Source: an uncultured Pelagibacteraceae bacterium
GTDB taxonomy: Bacteria; Pseudomonadota; Alphaproteobacteria; Pelagibacterales; Pelagibacteraceae
Assembly (NCBI GenBank): GCA_902581695.1
Contig: CACHOW010000001.1
Location: 1-64,000 of the forward strand
DNA: 64,000 bases
Direction of reading: 5' to 3'
In this document: one piece after another, positions 26,285 to 35,640 of the stretch
Layout: the number at the start of each line of letters is the position of its first letter
Position numbering within the stretch: the stretch's first letter is position 1
Translations under genes and position numbers: made by a program
The notes under the pieces: model-generated
Told to the model about the DNA's origin: nothing
Databases searched by the model: none
The model's input: the letters and a program-made list of their open reading frames with translations, nothing else

Positions 26285-28284
26285 AATTTTTCTTTAATTT
26301 TTTTAATTATATTATCGGCATCCAATCCAAAATGATTGTAGATCACTTTATATGGTGCACTTTTTCCAAAATCATTAATTCCAAAGTTTAATCCTTTTGC
26401 TCCTGTGTACTTTTTCCAGTAATGGGTTTCAGAGGCCTCTATTGAAACAACAAATTCAGTCTCATTTAAAATTTTGTTTTTGTAGTTTTCACTTTGTTGG
26501 TCAAATAATTCCTGACAAGGCATTGATATTACTTTTGAATAAATATTCTCTGTGGCTAATTTATGACAAATATCACTCGCTAAACTTGTTTCGGATCCAG
26601 ATGCTATTATTGTTAATTTTATATTATCTCCGGATCTTAAAACTTCATAAGCTCCAAACGATGACTTGTTCTCAGAAGAATCTTTAATTCTTATAGGATT
26701 AATTGCTTGCCTAGTTAGAGCAATAACACTTGGAGAATTTTCACTTTCAAGAGCTTTTTGCCAACATTCAAACGTTTCAATAAAATCAGCTGGTCTAAAA
26801 ACGTTTAAATTTGGAATTGATCTTAAACTAGTTAATTGTTCAATTGGTTGATGAGTGGGACCATCTTCTCCTAAGCCGATTGAATCATGAGTAAAAACAT
26901 AAATAACTTTTTGTTTCATCATTGCAGCTAATCTGATTGATGGTTTACAATAATCACTAAAAATTAAAAAAGTTCCTCCATATGGTATTAATCCACTATG
27001 AAGTGCAATACCATTCATTATTCCGCACATCGCATGCTCTCGTACACCATAATGAATATAATTTCCCAAAAAGTCGTTTGGTTTTATAATTTTATGATTT
27101 TTAGTTTTTGTATTATTTGAACCAGCTAGATCTGCTGAGCCACCAATTAAGTTTGGAAGTTTTGAAACAATTTCTAAAAATTTTTCAGAACATTTTCTTG
27201 TTGCCAGAGGCTCTAAAGTTTTTAAATAATTCGCTTTTACTTTTTCAATTGACCCAATAATGGTATCTCTAGAAAGGTTATATCCCGGGGGAAAATCTTT
27301 TTTGAATTTATTAGATATAGACCATCCTAGCCAACCTAATTTCTTGATTTTATTAATATAAATTTTTTCATGTTTCTCCGCTTTTTTTAATGCTTTATCA
27401 CCAATTGATTTCCACTCATTACTTAATTTTTTTGGAATTTCAAAAGCCCCAAAATTCCAATTTAATTTTTTTCTGACTAACTTAATTTCCTCATCACCTA
27501 AAGGACTTCCATGCGATGAGGCTTTGCCACCTTTATTTGGAGATCCATAACCGATTGTTGTTTTACATGAAATCGCAATAGGTTTTTTTGATTTTTGCGC
27601 TTTTTTAAGAGCCTTTGATATTTCTTTAAAATTATGACCGTTTATTTTTAGATAATCCCATCCATAGCTTTTGAATCTTTTTTCATGATCATCTGAAACT
27701 GCCAAACTAGTTGGACCATCAATTGAAATAGAATTATTGTCAAAAAGTAAAATAAGATTTTTTAACTTCAGGTGTCCTGCAAGACTTAAAGCTTCATGAC
27801 TAATCCCCTCCATTAAACAACCATCACCAGCTAAGACATAGGTTTTATGATCAATTATTTTTTTTCCAACTTGTTTTTTTAAAATTTCTTCTGAAATTGC
27901 AAAGCCAACTGCGTTAGATATTCCTTGCCCTAATGGTCCGGTAGTAGTTTCTATTCCAGTGTTAGGATGATACTCTGGATGACCTGCGCATATTGAGTCT
28001 AATTTTCTAAAATTTTTTATATTGTTTAATGATACACTTTTGTATCCTGTCAAATACAGAAGTGAGTATAACAACATAGATCCGTGACCAGCAGAAAGAA
28101 CAAATCTGTCTCTGTTAATCCAGTTTGGGTTTTTTGGGTTAAAATTTAAAAAATCTTTAAAAAGAACTGTTGCAACGTCAGCCATACCCATAGGCATTCC
28201 TGGATGTCCAGAATTAGCCTTCTGAACTGCATCAATAGATAAAAATCTAATACAATTAGCTAATTCTTTATATTGTTTACTCAA
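26281..28284 (-). CDS. tkt: Transketolase
   Basis: 667 residues. [19 protein letters not shown], then [19 protein letters not shown] opens the pyrophosphate domain. [13 protein letters not shown] with [11 protein letters not shown] is the GDG...N thiamine-diphosphate motif. [20 protein letters not shown] and [16 protein letters not shown] are the pyrimidine-domain signatures. It transfers two-carbon units in the non-oxidative pentose phosphate pathway. It is first in the 8.3-kb minus-strand run and faces a divergent coiled-coil/zapA unit across 58 bp of AT-rich DNA that must hold both promoters. Confidence 0.97.
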   Translation of the reverse strand: MSKQYKELANCIRFLSIDAVQKANSGHPGMPMGMADVATVLFKDFLNFNPKNPNWINRDRFVLSAGHGSMLLYSLLYLTGYKSVSLNNIKNFRKLDSICAGHPEYHPNTGIETTTGPLGQGISNAVGFAISEEILKKQVGKKIIDHKTYVLAGDGCLMEGISHEALSLAGHLKLKNLILLFDNNSISIDGPTSLAVSDDHEKRFKSYGWDYLKINGHNFKEISKALKKAQKSKKPIAISCKTTIGYGSPNKGGKASSHGSPLGDEEIKLVRKKLNWNFGAFEIPKKLSNEWKSIGDKALKKAEKHEKIYINKIKKLGWLGWSISNKFKKDFPPGYNLSRDTIIGSIEKVKANYLKTLEPLATRKCSEKFLEIVSKLPNLIGGSADLAGSNNTKTKNHKIIKPNDFLGNYIHYGVREHAMCGIMNGIALHSGLIPYGGTFLIFSDYCKPSIRLAAMMKQKVIYVFTHDSIGLGEDGPTHQPIEQLTSLRSIPNLNVFRPADFIETFECWQKALESENSPSVIALTRQAINPIRIKDSSENKSSFGAYEVLRSGDNIKLTIIASGSETSLASDICHKLATENIYSKVISMPCQELFDQQSENYKNKILNETEFVVSIEASETHYWKKYTGAKGLNFGINDFGKSAPYKVIYNHFGLDADNIIKKIKEKL

Positions 28285-28342
28285 AAAATTATCCTGTCTA
28301 GACTAAGAAGATTTTATTTAATAATAATATAATTATATATAT

Positions 28343-28666
28343 ATGAATTCTGTAATCGAAAAAGAAAAAAAATTAAATTTAGCGTTAACAAAATTAAAAA
28401 ATCTCAATCTAAAAAATACTGGTATAAAAAAAAACATTGAAAATTTAGATGCACAGAAAAATCAATTAGAAATTGAAAAACAGGAATTAGAGGAAAAATA
28501 CAAAAGTTTGGTTAATGACTATAATGATTTAAGTAATAAACTGAGTGAAATTCAGAATCATGAAAAACATGAGATAAAAAAGCAAGAGCAGTTTTCAGAA
28601 AAAATTGATGAATTAAATCAAGAAACAGATAATTTACTAGACGAAATAGATAAATGGCAAACGTAA
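28343..28666 (+). CDS. Coiled-coil protein upstream of zapA, unknown function
   Basis: 107 residues, almost entirely heptad-like and charged, rich in E, K, L and N, with no membrane segment. The central part reads NLDAQKNQLEIEKQELEEKY. A small coiled-coil gene (DUF4164-like) often precedes zapA in alphaproteobacteria, which fits here, but sequence identity is too low in complexity to be sure. It overlaps zapA by 13 bp. A role in FtsZ-ring organisation with ZapA is inferred from context only. Confidence 0.6.
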   Translation: MNSVIEKEKKLNLALTKLKNLNLKNTGIKKNIENLDAQKNQLEIEKQELEEKYKSLVNDYNDLSNKLSEIQNHEKHEIKKQEQFSEKIDELNQETDNLLDEIDKWQT

Positions 28667-29100
28667 GTATAAAATTTAATGGAAAAGAATTTTTGCTATC
28701 TTGTGATGATGGTCAAGAAGAGCATCTCGAGGAGCTGTTAATTCAAATTAATAAAAAATTTAATCAACTCAAAGATGATCTAGGAAATCTTGGAGAGAAT
28801 AAGCTTTTATTAATTACAGCAGTAAAAGTAATGGACGAATATCACGAAACAAAAAAAAAAGTTGAACAAAAAAAAGAAGAATTAAAAAATCTTTCTAATA
28901 AATTTAAAGAATTAAAATCTTTAATATATGAATATAGAGATAAAAAGGAAATGGAAATTATTGAAATAAATAAAAACCACAATGAACTAAAAGATGAAAT
29001 TGAAAAAAATCAAAAAAATTATGAAAAATTAATTGATGAAGCTGCTAATGAAATTTCAAGTTTTGTTGAAAAGGCAAGCTTAGAAGATTTATCTAAATAA
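28654..29100 (+). CDS. zapA: Cell division protein ZapA-like
   Basis: 148 residues. The N-terminal domain ANVSIKFNGKEFLLSCDDGQ with EEHLEELLIQINKKFNQLK and KLLLITAVKVMDEYHE matches ZapA, which bundles FtsZ filaments. The C-terminal 80 residues form a long coiled coil, longer than in E. coli ZapA. It is followed 6 bp later by the 5-formyltetrahydrofolate cyclo-ligase gene, the order zapA-ygfA also seen in E. coli. The 6S RNA gene that lies between them in many bacteria has no room here. Confidence 0.82.
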   Translation: MANVSIKFNGKEFLLSCDDGQEEHLEELLIQINKKFNQLKDDLGNLGENKLLLITAVKVMDEYHETKKKVEQKKEELKNLSNKFKELKSLIYEYRDKKEMEIIEINKNHNELKDEIEKNQKNYEKLIDEAANEISSFVEKASLEDLSK

Positions 29101-29106
29101 ATTCCT

Positions 29107-29658
29107 GTGAATAAATCAGAAATTAGAAAAGAAATATTAAAAATTAGAAAAAAAAATAGTTCTAAAAATCTAAAGATTAATTTTAAATCCATACTTCAGG
29201 TCTTAAAAAAATTCAGAAACACTGGCAAAATTATAGGTGGATACTATCCATATAATTATGAGGTTGATGTTATACAGATTTTAAAAAGACTTGATAAACA
29301 TAATTACCAGCTTTCATTACCAAAGATAAAAAAAAATTCTCAAATGGATTTTTTTCAATGGTCCCTAAAAGATCCACTTGATATAAATAAATACGGGATT
29401 CCCGAACCTGTTTCCGATGTAATTAAACATCCAGATATTTTATTATTACCCCTAGTAGCCTTTGATAAAGATTTAAATAGAATTGGTTATGGTGGTGGAT
29501 TTTATGACAGATATATAGAGAGATTAAAAAAAAAGAAAAAGATTCTATTAATAGGTTTGGCTTATTCTTTTCAAAAAGTAAAAAAAATACCAATAAATAA
29601 ACATGATATCCAATTAGATTGTATAATCACAAACAAGTTTAAGATTTTAAAAAATTAA
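29107..29658 (+). CDS. 5-formyltetrahydrofolate cyclo-ligase
   Basis: 183 residues, GTG start. IIGGYYPYNYEVDVIQIL, then LLLPLVAFDKDLNRIGYGGG with FYDRYIERL is the 5-FCL signature (ATP and folate binding). It converts 5-formyl-THF to 5,10-methenyl-THF. The enzyme family is known as YgfA or FAU in E. coli. The stop overlaps the ATG of the next gene by one base. Confidence 0.9.
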   Translation: MNKSEIRKEILKIRKKNSSKNLKINFKSILQVLKKFRNTGKIIGGYYPYNYEVDVIQILKRLDKHNYQLSLPKIKKNSQMDFFQWSLKDPLDINKYGIPEPVSDVIKHPDILLLPLVAFDKDLNRIGYGGGFYDRYIERLKKKKKILLIGLAYSFQKVKKIPINKHDIQLDCIITNKFKILKN

Positions 29659-30461
29659 TGAGAATATTATTTTTAGGAGATGTGGTGGGGATTTCTGGTT
29701 GTTCTAAGGTAACGAATAATCTTCTTGATCAAATAGAAAAAAATAAAATTGATTTTGTAATTATAAATGCAGAAAATGCTGCTGAAGCAGGAGTGGGGTT
29801 AACAAAAGAAATTTGTGAGGATTTTTTTAAATGTGGAGTAAACGTAATTACAACGGGAAATCATGTTTGGGACCAAAAAGAAATTATGAATTTTATTGAA
29901 AATGAAAATAGGTTACTTAGACCTAAAAATTTATTTGAACCTGCTCCTGGATTAGGATTTCAGATTTATACAATTGAAAATAACATAAAAGTTGGTGTTC
30001 TAAATTTAATGGGAAACGTTTTTATGAAAAAAAGTGACGACGTTTTTGAAACTTCAAAAAAATTTTTGAATAACTATAAATTAAAAGAAGATTATGATTA
30101 TCTTATAGTTGACTTTCATGGAGAAATCACGAGTGAAAAAAATGCTATAGGACATTTTTTTGATGGCAAAGCTACGCTTGTAATTGGTACTCATACACAT
30201 ATACCAACAAACGATGCTAGACTTTTGAAAAATGGCACAGCTTATCAAACAGACGCAGGAATGTGTGGTGATTATGATTCAGTCATTGGAATGAATAAAG
30301 ATAATTCGTTAAATAGATTTCTGAAAAAAGACTCTGTAAAACATTTTCCTGCGAAAGGTGATGCTACTTTAAGTGGAGTAATAGTTGATTGTGATTTAGA
30401 AACTGGATTAGCTAAAAAAATTAAAAGCTATATTTATGGAGGCATGTTAAATAATACATAA
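29658..30461 (+). CDS. YmdB-like metallophosphoesterase (TIGR00282 family)
   Basis: 267 residues. MRILFLGDVVG opens with the metal Asp. FVIINAENAAEAGVGLT, TTGNHVWDQKE, VDFHGEITSEKNAIGHFFDG and VIGTHTHIPTNDARLL supply the remaining Asn, His and Asp ligands. The family hydrolyses 2',3'-cyclic nucleotides, including cAMP in Bacillus YmdB. Its role in alphaproteobacteria is not established. yebC follows after 7 bp. Confidence 0.9.
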   Translation: MRILFLGDVVGISGCSKVTNNLLDQIEKNKIDFVIINAENAAEAGVGLTKEICEDFFKCGVNVITTGNHVWDQKEIMNFIENENRLLRPKNLFEPAPGLGFQIYTIENNIKVGVLNLMGNVFMKKSDDVFETSKKFLNNYKLKEDYDYLIVDFHGEITSEKNAIGHFFDGKATLVIGTHTHIPTNDARLLKNGTAYQTDAGMCGDYDSVIGMNKDNSLNRFLKKDSVKHFPAKGDATLSGVIVDCDLETGLAKKIKSYIYGGMLNNT

Positions 30462-30468
30462 TGAATTT

Positions 30469-31191
30469 ATGGCAGGTCATTCGCATTGGGCAGGTATCAA
30501 ACATAAAAAAGGAAAGGCTGATAAACAAAGGTCTAAAATTTTTTCAAAACTATCTAAGGAAATCACTGTAGCTGCAAAGCTTGGTGATAAAGATCCTGGT
30601 ATGAATCCAAGATTAAGATCTGCAATTCAAGCAGCAAGATCTGCAAATATGCCTAAAGATAATATTGATAGAGCTATAGATAAATCATCAATAAACAATG
30701 AAATTAATTTTGAAAATTTAAGATATGAAGGATTTGGACCTGAAAAAGTAGCAGTTATAGTAGAGGCTCTCACAGATAATAAAAATAGAACAGCTTCAAA
30801 AATCAGAACTATTTTTCATAAAGCAGGAGGCAGTCTAGGTACCCAAGGATCAGCTTCGCACAACTTTAATCAATTAGGGGTAATTAAAATTGATAAAAAG
30901 GAGGTTTCTGAAGAACGTATTTTTGAATTAGCTATTGATGCGGGTGCTGATGAATGCAAATCAAAATCAGATTTTCATGAAATTCAATGTTCAGTTAATG
31001 ATATTTATAATGTCAAAAAAGAATTAGAAAAAGAAATTTCCAATTTTGTATCTACCGAAATAGAATGGATACCTCTTAATAGTGTTAAAGTTACTGATGA
31101 AAAAAAAGAGGATTTGATAAACTTTTTTATGTCCTTAGAGGAGGAGGATGATGTACAAAACGTTTATTCAAATGTGGAGTTAAAAAAGTAA
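30469..31191 (+). CDS. yebC: YebC/PmpR (TACO1) family protein
   Basis: 240 residues. MAGHSHWAGIKHKKGKADKQ followed by RSKIFSKLSKEITVAAKLG is the unmistakable N-terminus. RYEGFGPEKVAVIVEALTDN and GTQGSASHNFNQLG follow. The family acts on translation of difficult sequences and, in some reports, on transcription. It precedes ruvC, as in many alphaproteobacteria. Confidence 0.96.
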   Translation: MAGHSHWAGIKHKKGKADKQRSKIFSKLSKEITVAAKLGDKDPGMNPRLRSAIQAARSANMPKDNIDRAIDKSSINNEINFENLRYEGFGPEKVAVIVEALTDNKNRTASKIRTIFHKAGGSLGTQGSASHNFNQLGVIKIDKKEVSEERIFELAIDAGADECKSKSDFHEIQCSVNDIYNVKKELEKEISNFVSTEIEWIPLNSVKVTDEKKEDLINFFMSLEEEDDVQNVYSNVELKK

Positions 31192-31194
31192 ATT

Positions 31195-31689
31195 ATGTTA
31201 ATTATTGGAATAGACCCTGGTATTTCTGGATCCATCTGTTTTTTTGAAGATGGTAAGATTCTTGATGTTATTGAAATGCCCACAATGGCAGAAGGAAAAA
31301 AAAATAAAAAGCAAGTTAATGGATCTCAAATTTATAATGAAATTTTAAAAAGAATAACTAAAACTAAAAATCAGGAAATTAGAATTGTAATTGAGCAGGT
31401 TTCTGCAATGCCTGGCCAAGGAGTTACTAGTATGTTTAACTTTGGCCAATCTTTTGGTATACTAAAAGGCATTTGTTCAGCAATGCAATTACCAATGTAT
31501 TTTGTAAGACCTGCAAAATGGAAAAAATATTTTAATCTTATAAATTCAGAAAAAGATGCTAGTAGGACTAAAGCAATTGAGATATTTCCTTACTTTTCAC
31601 AACAATTATCTAAAAAAAAGGATTCTAATAAAGCTGATGCAATTTTAATTTCAAGTTTTTATCACGAAACTTACAAAATAGACGGTTAA
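31195..31689 (+). CDS. ruvC: RuvC-like Holliday junction endonuclease
   Basis: 164 residues. IIGIDPGISGSICFF places D7 as the first metal ligand, VIEQVSAMPGQGVTSMFNFG gives E67, and KADAILISSF gives D148. It differs from textbook RuvC: the strand after the first Asp reads SGSICFFEDGKILDVIEMPT rather than TGYG-type sequence, closer to phage-type resolvases. It keeps the yebC-ruvC order, but ruvA and ruvB, which usually follow, are absent; tolQ begins 52 bp later. Identity as a RuvC-fold nuclease is firm; being the orthologue is likely. Confidence 0.85.
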   Translation: MLIIGIDPGISGSICFFEDGKILDVIEMPTMAEGKKNKKQVNGSQIYNEILKRITKTKNQEIRIVIEQVSAMPGQGVTSMFNFGQSFGILKGICSAMQLPMYFVRPAKWKKYFNLINSEKDASRTKAIEIFPYFSQQLSKKKDSNKADAILISSFYHETYKIDG

Positions 31690-31741
31690 TACTAAGAGTA
31701 TTAAGACAAAATCATGACACATTTAAGTGTGAGAAGACACC

Positions 31742-32416
31742 ATGGAAGCAGATATTTCAACACAAGCGGTCGGCCTAGCATCTAGCGCTGATTTCTCCTT
31801 AATAAATTTATTTATCAGAGCAGACATTATTGTAAAATCGGTAATTATTTTATTAATTCTTTGTTCAATTTATTCTTGGGCAGTAATTATAGAAAAATTT
31901 AGATTATTCAAAAAAATAAATGAATCATCCGAAGAATTTGAAAAAAAGTTTTGGAATTCTAAATCTGCTGAGTCCATGTATAATAGTCTACCAACAGCCC
32001 TTGAAGACCCAATGGCATTAGTTTTCAAAGAAGCTATGCAAAGTTTACTTAAAAGAAAATCAAAGATAGATTTAAATGCAAGAATGACCACAATGTTAGA
32101 AACAGGAATTGAAAAACAAATGTCTAAAATTAGTAAAGGTTTTACATTTTTAGCTACAGTAGGCTCCACAGCACCGTTTATTGGATTGTTTGGAACTGTT
32201 TGGGGTATTATGAATTCATTTCAGTCTATTGCAATCTCAAGAAACACAAGCTTAGCAATAGTCGCTCCTGGTATTGCTGAGGCACTTTTTGCAACTGCTC
32301 TTGGATTACTAGCAGCTATACCTGCGGTTATTGCCTACAATAAATTTAATTATGACTCGATTAAATATTCCCAAAAGTTAGAAAATTTCTCAAAAAGGTT
32401 TCTAACAATAATTTAA
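31742..32416 (+). CDS. tolQ: Tol-Pal system proton channel subunit TolQ
   Basis: 224 residues, three membrane helices (about 28-48, 130-155, 168-190). LATVGSTAPFIGLFGTVWGI with MNSFQSIA is the ExbB/TolQ core, and LAIVAPGIAEALFATALGLL is the third helix. With TolR it uses the proton gradient to energise TolA. The 52 bp upstream contain a small hairpin (CACATTTAAGTGTG near 31719) but no clear promoter. ybgC, often first in this operon, is not here. Confidence 0.95.
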   Translation: MEADISTQAVGLASSADFSLINLFIRADIIVKSVIILLILCSIYSWAVIIEKFRLFKKINESSEEFEKKFWNSKSAESMYNSLPTALEDPMALVFKEAMQSLLKRKSKIDLNARMTTMLETGIEKQMSKISKGFTFLATVGSTAPFIGLFGTVWGIMNSFQSIAISRNTSLAIVAPGIAEALFATALGLLAAIPAVIAYNKFNYDSIKYSQKLENFSKRFLTII

Positions 32417-32417
32417 A

Positions 32418-32834
32418 ATGGCTTTTAAATTAAATCGTTCATCAAAAGAACCTATGAGTGAAATAAATGTTACTCCTTTTGTAGATGTGATGTTAGTGCT
32501 TTTGATTATATTCATGGTTACTGCTCCTTTGTTGACCGTAGGAGTACAAGTTGATTTACCAGAAAGTTCCGCAGATTCTCTTCCGGAGGAGACGGAACCT
32601 CTTACACTTACTATTAACTCCAAAGGTGAAATTTTTATACAGGAATCCAAAGTAGAATATGAGAAAATTATTGCAAAGGTTTTAGCTGTCTCAAAAAATA
32701 GGACGGATACAAGAATTTATGTTAGAGGCGACAAAACTATTAACTATGGAAGGGTACTTGAAATTATGGGTCTTCTGTCTGGATCTGGCTTCACTAAAGT
32801 AGCACTTATCTCAGAACCATATAAAGAAAGGTAA
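32418..32834 (+). CDS. tolR: Tol-Pal system protein TolR
   Basis: 138 residues, one N-terminal helix. MSEINVTPFVDVMLVLLIIF then MVTAPLLTVGVQVDLP has the essential helix Asp (PFVDVMLVL). IYVRGDKTINYGRVLEIMG is the periplasmic dimer domain. It starts 1 bp after tolQ. The partner stator and motor proteins are encoded on either side. Confidence 0.95.
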   Translation: MAFKLNRSSKEPMSEINVTPFVDVMLVLLIIFMVTAPLLTVGVQVDLPESSADSLPEETEPLTLTINSKGEIFIQESKVEYEKIIAKVLAVSKNRTDTRIYVRGDKTINYGRVLEIMGLLSGSGFTKVALISEPYKER

Positions 32835-32840
32835 ACAAAA

Positions 32841-33650
32841 GTGAGTAGAAGCATACTTATCTCTTCTGTTTTACATTTTATTTTGATTATTATTACAGCA
32901 ATAAGCTTACCTTTTTTAGCAAAAAAACCAATTGACCTTCCTCCGATAGTATCTGTTGAGCTAATACAAATAACAGACAAAACAAATATTCCATTTGCTC
33001 CAAAAGCAAAAAAAACAATTGAAAAAATTAAGGAAAAAGAAAAAAAACTTGTTTCAGAACAGGCGCCACCCAAAAAGGTAAAGAAAATAAAACCAGATTC
33101 AATTCCAATGCCAGACGACAATGTTAAAAAAGTTAAAAAAATTGAGGAAGATAAACAAAATCCAGAGAAGATTGATAATGAAGTCAAGCAAGTTTCAGAA
33201 TTTGAGAAGAAGGAATTATTTGACCCTAACAACATCGCAGCACTTATTGATAAGTCTAAAGTTGAAAGTTCTGATAGTATAAAAAAGACAAATAAAGTTT
33301 CACAGGATCAAGATAAAAATATTGAAAATAGTGGTTTAAGTTTAAGTGAAGAAGATGCACTTAAAGCTCAAATATTTGGTTGTTGGAGTATACCGTTAGG
33401 ATTGCCTTACAACGAAAATTTGCTGGTTAGAATAAAATTGGAATTAAAACCTGACGGTAGTATTATTAGCTCAGAGATTTTAGACCATGCTAGAATGAAT
33501 AAGCCAGGACAAGGTTTTTATAAAGTTTTAGCGGAAAGCGCTTTAAGAGCCATAAAACTTTGTCAACCACTAAGAGTCCCTTCGACAGGTTACGAAAGAT
33601 GGAAGGATTTACAGTTGAATTTTGATGCAAGAGAGATGTTAGAGGGTTAA
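32841..33650 (+). CDS. tolA: Tol-Pal system protein TolA-like
   Basis: 269 residues, GTG start. A single N-terminal helix ([15 protein letters not shown]) is followed by a lysine/glutamate-rich spacer (residues 50-150) and a C-terminal domain [20 protein letters not shown] with [11 protein letters not shown] and [15 protein letters not shown]. These are the TolA layout and third-domain motifs. It bridges the inner membrane to TolB/Pal across the periplasm. The spacer is shorter than in E. coli TolA (421 residues). Confidence 0.88.
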   Translation: MSRSILISSVLHFILIIITAISLPFLAKKPIDLPPIVSVELIQITDKTNIPFAPKAKKTIEKIKEKEKKLVSEQAPPKKVKKIKPDSIPMPDDNVKKVKKIEEDKQNPEKIDNEVKQVSEFEKKELFDPNNIAALIDKSKVESSDSIKKTNKVSQDQDKNIENSGLSLSEEDALKAQIFGCWSIPLGLPYNENLLVRIKLELKPDGSIISSEILDHARMNKPGQGFYKVLAESALRAIKLCQPLRVPSTGYERWKDLQLNFDAREMLEG

Positions 33651-33658
33651 TATCAATT

Positions 33659-34999
33659 ATGATAAAAAAAATATTCTTACTTATTTTAATTTTTTTCCCA
33701 TTTAATTCACACGGCTTAATTAAGGTTGATATTACCAGAGGAAACTTAGATCCTTTACCTTTGGCAGTTTCACCTTTAGCAATTGATGAAGAGTCAAAAA
33801 AACAGTTCGAAAAAATTTTAAGTAAAAAAGATATTGGATCAGAGATTTCGATAATTGTAGAGAGTAATCTTAAAACTTCTGGTTTATTTAATCCTTTAGA
33901 TAAAGAGGCTTTTCTTCAAAAACCTGACATTGCAAACCTAAAACCTAGATTTGAAGACTGGAAATTAATAAAAGCTCAGGCATTAATTACTGGTAAAGTA
34001 AATTTCGTAGATGAAAAATTAAGAGTTGAATTTAGGTTATGGGATATTTTAGCTGGAAGAGAAATGATGGCATTAGCATTCACTACAGTCCCAACTAATT
34101 GGCGCAGAGTTGGTCATATTATTTCAGATAAAGTTTATGAAAGATTAACAGGGGAAAAAGGTTATTTTGATACAAGAATTATTTATGTAGCAGAGGAAGG
34201 CCCAAAAACACAAAGGGTTAAAAAATTGGCAATTATGGATCAAGATGGATTTAATAATAAATTTTTAACTCTTGGAAATGAACTAGTTCTTACTCCGAGA
34301 TTTAACAAAACAAGTCAAATGGTAACCTACCTTTCCTATTTTAGAAATCTTCCAAGAGTTTATTTACTTGATATAGAGACAGGAACTCAAGAGGTGGTAG
34401 GTGATTTTCCAGGCATGACTTTTGCCCCAAGATTTTCTCCTGATGGAAAAAAGATCATTATGAGTTTTGCTAAGGATGGAAACTCTGATATTTACACGAT
34501 GGATTTAGAAAACAGAGTTGTTGATAGAATTACAAATCATCCTTCAATAGATACTTCACCATCTTATTCTCCAGATGGAAAATATATTTCTTTTAACTCA
34601 GATAGAAGTGGTTACCAACAAATATATGTCATGGAAAGCAATGGAAAAAATGTTAAGAGAATTTCTTTTGGAAGAGGACTTTACGGTACTCCTGTGTGGT
34701 CACCAAGAGGGGATTTAATTGCTTTTACAAAATTACACAAAGGTAAATTTTACATTGGCGTAATGAGAACGGATGGATCGGGAGAGAGATTATTGACAGA
34801 AAATTTTTATCAAGAAGCACCATCTTGGTCTCCTAATGGAAGAGTTTTAATTTTTTATAGAGAAACAAAAACAGATGACAAAGGTGAGGGTTTCACCGCA
34901 AAATTATGGTCTATAGACCTTACAGGCTATAATGAGCGTCAGGTAAAGACTCCAACAGATGCTTCAGACCCATCTTGGTCATCTTTATTAAGTAATTAG
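33659..34999 (+). CDS. tolB: Tol-Pal system beta-propeller protein TolB
   Basis: 446 residues with a signal peptide ([15 protein letters not shown]). The N-terminal domain precedes a six-bladed propeller whose repeats read [37 protein letters not shown] and [15 protein letters not shown]. It binds Pal in the periplasm and is released by TolA. The end is 81 bp before pal, a gap long enough to hold a separate promoter. Confidence 0.96.
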   Translation: MIKKIFLLILIFFPFNSHGLIKVDITRGNLDPLPLAVSPLAIDEESKKQFEKILSKKDIGSEISIIVESNLKTSGLFNPLDKEAFLQKPDIANLKPRFEDWKLIKAQALITGKVNFVDEKLRVEFRLWDILAGREMMALAFTTVPTNWRRVGHIISDKVYERLTGEKGYFDTRIIYVAEEGPKTQRVKKLAIMDQDGFNNKFLTLGNELVLTPRFNKTSQMVTYLSYFRNLPRVYLLDIETGTQEVVGDFPGMTFAPRFSPDGKKIIMSFAKDGNSDIYTMDLENRVVDRITNHPSIDTSPSYSPDGKYISFNSDRSGYQQIYVMESNGKNVKRISFGRGLYGTPVWSPRGDLIAFTKLHKGKFYIGVMRTDGSGERLLTENFYQEAPSWSPNGRVLIFYRETKTDDKGEGFTAKLWSIDLTGYNERQVKTPTDASDPSWSSLLSN

Positions 35000-35009
35000 A
35001 TAAATTAGC

Positions 35010-35038
35010 TTGATTTTTAGACTTGAAACATCTATCTA
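35010..35038 (+). promoter_or_regulatory. Promoter candidate for pal
   Basis: TTGATT at 35010-35015 and TATCTA (then AT) at 35033-35038 are 17 bp apart. A strong Shine-Dalgarno AAGGAG lies at 35071-35076, five bases before the pal ATG. This would let the abundant lipoprotein be expressed separately from tolQRAB. Confidence 0.5.
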
Positions 35039-35080
35039 ATTGTGGAAGATTAAGATTAAGCAAATTGATCAAGGAGTTTT

Positions 35081-35560
35081 ATGGAATTTAATAAAGTTTT
35101 AAAAAATGCAATTTTAGTTATTGTTGCATGTTTAGCACTATCTGCTTGTGCAACTAAAAAAGCAGGAACAGGCCAAATGCAAGGAGATGTATATACCGGC
35201 AATGACACTGTCGAATATTTAGCTTCTGGTGTACCTGACAGAGTATTTTTTGCTACAAATGAATCAGTATTAACTACTGCATCTAGAGAAACTTTACGAA
35301 AACAAGCTGCATGGTTAAGAAAAAATTCTAAAATTAATATTGTATTAGAAGGTCATGCAGATGAAAGAGGCACAAGAGAATATAACTTGGCTTTAGGAGA
35401 AAGAAGAGCTAATTCTGCTAAAGACTACCTTATGACATACGGCATTTCTTCTGAAAGAATTTCAGTTTTGAGTTATGGAAAAGAAAGACCAGTAGACTCA
35501 GGATCGAATCCATTGTCATGGTCTAAAAATAGAAGATCAGTTACTGTAAAAGCCAACTAA
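35081..35560 (+). CDS. pal: Peptidoglycan-associated lipoprotein Pal
   Basis: 159 residues. The signal ends in lipobox LALSAC with lipidated C23. The OmpA-like domain contains RVFFATNESVLT, VLEGHADERGTREYNLALGE and RRANSAKDYLMTYGI, which bind peptidoglycan. It anchors the outer membrane to the cell wall and is the Tol target. An AAGGAG ribosome site and a likely own promoter precede it, and a strong terminator follows. Confidence 0.97.
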   Translation: MEFNKVLKNAILVIVACLALSACATKKAGTGQMQGDVYTGNDTVEYLASGVPDRVFFATNESVLTTASRETLRKQAAWLRKNSKINIVLEGHADERGTREYNLALGERRANSAKDYLMTYGISSERISVLSYGKERPVDSGSNPLSWSKNRRSVTVKAN

Positions 35561-35576
35561 TAAAATAAAATTTCAA

Positions 35577-35611
35577 GATCCCTAAGCTCAAAACTTAGGG
35601 GTCTTTTTTTT
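35577..35611 (+). terminator. Rho-independent terminator after pal
   Basis: A 10-bp stem (GATCCCTAAG with CTTAGGGGTC, one G-U pair) with a 7-nt loop is followed by eight T residues (35604-35611). It is the clearest intrinsic terminator in the window and ends the tol-pal transcript before cpoB. Confidence 0.9.
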
Positions 35612-35640
35612 GCCATCATTATCTTTACTAATAATTAATT

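Noticed and set aside
29107-29658. An ATG start for the 5-FCL gene further downstream
   Set aside because: GTG at 29107 gives a normal family length and sits 6 bp after zapA; no better ATG exists before the conserved IIGGYYP segment.
31690-31741. Possible riboswitch or small RNA before tolQ
   Set aside because: Only a 5-bp hairpin (CACATTTAAGTGTG) is visible in 52 bp. No known riboswitch core is present.
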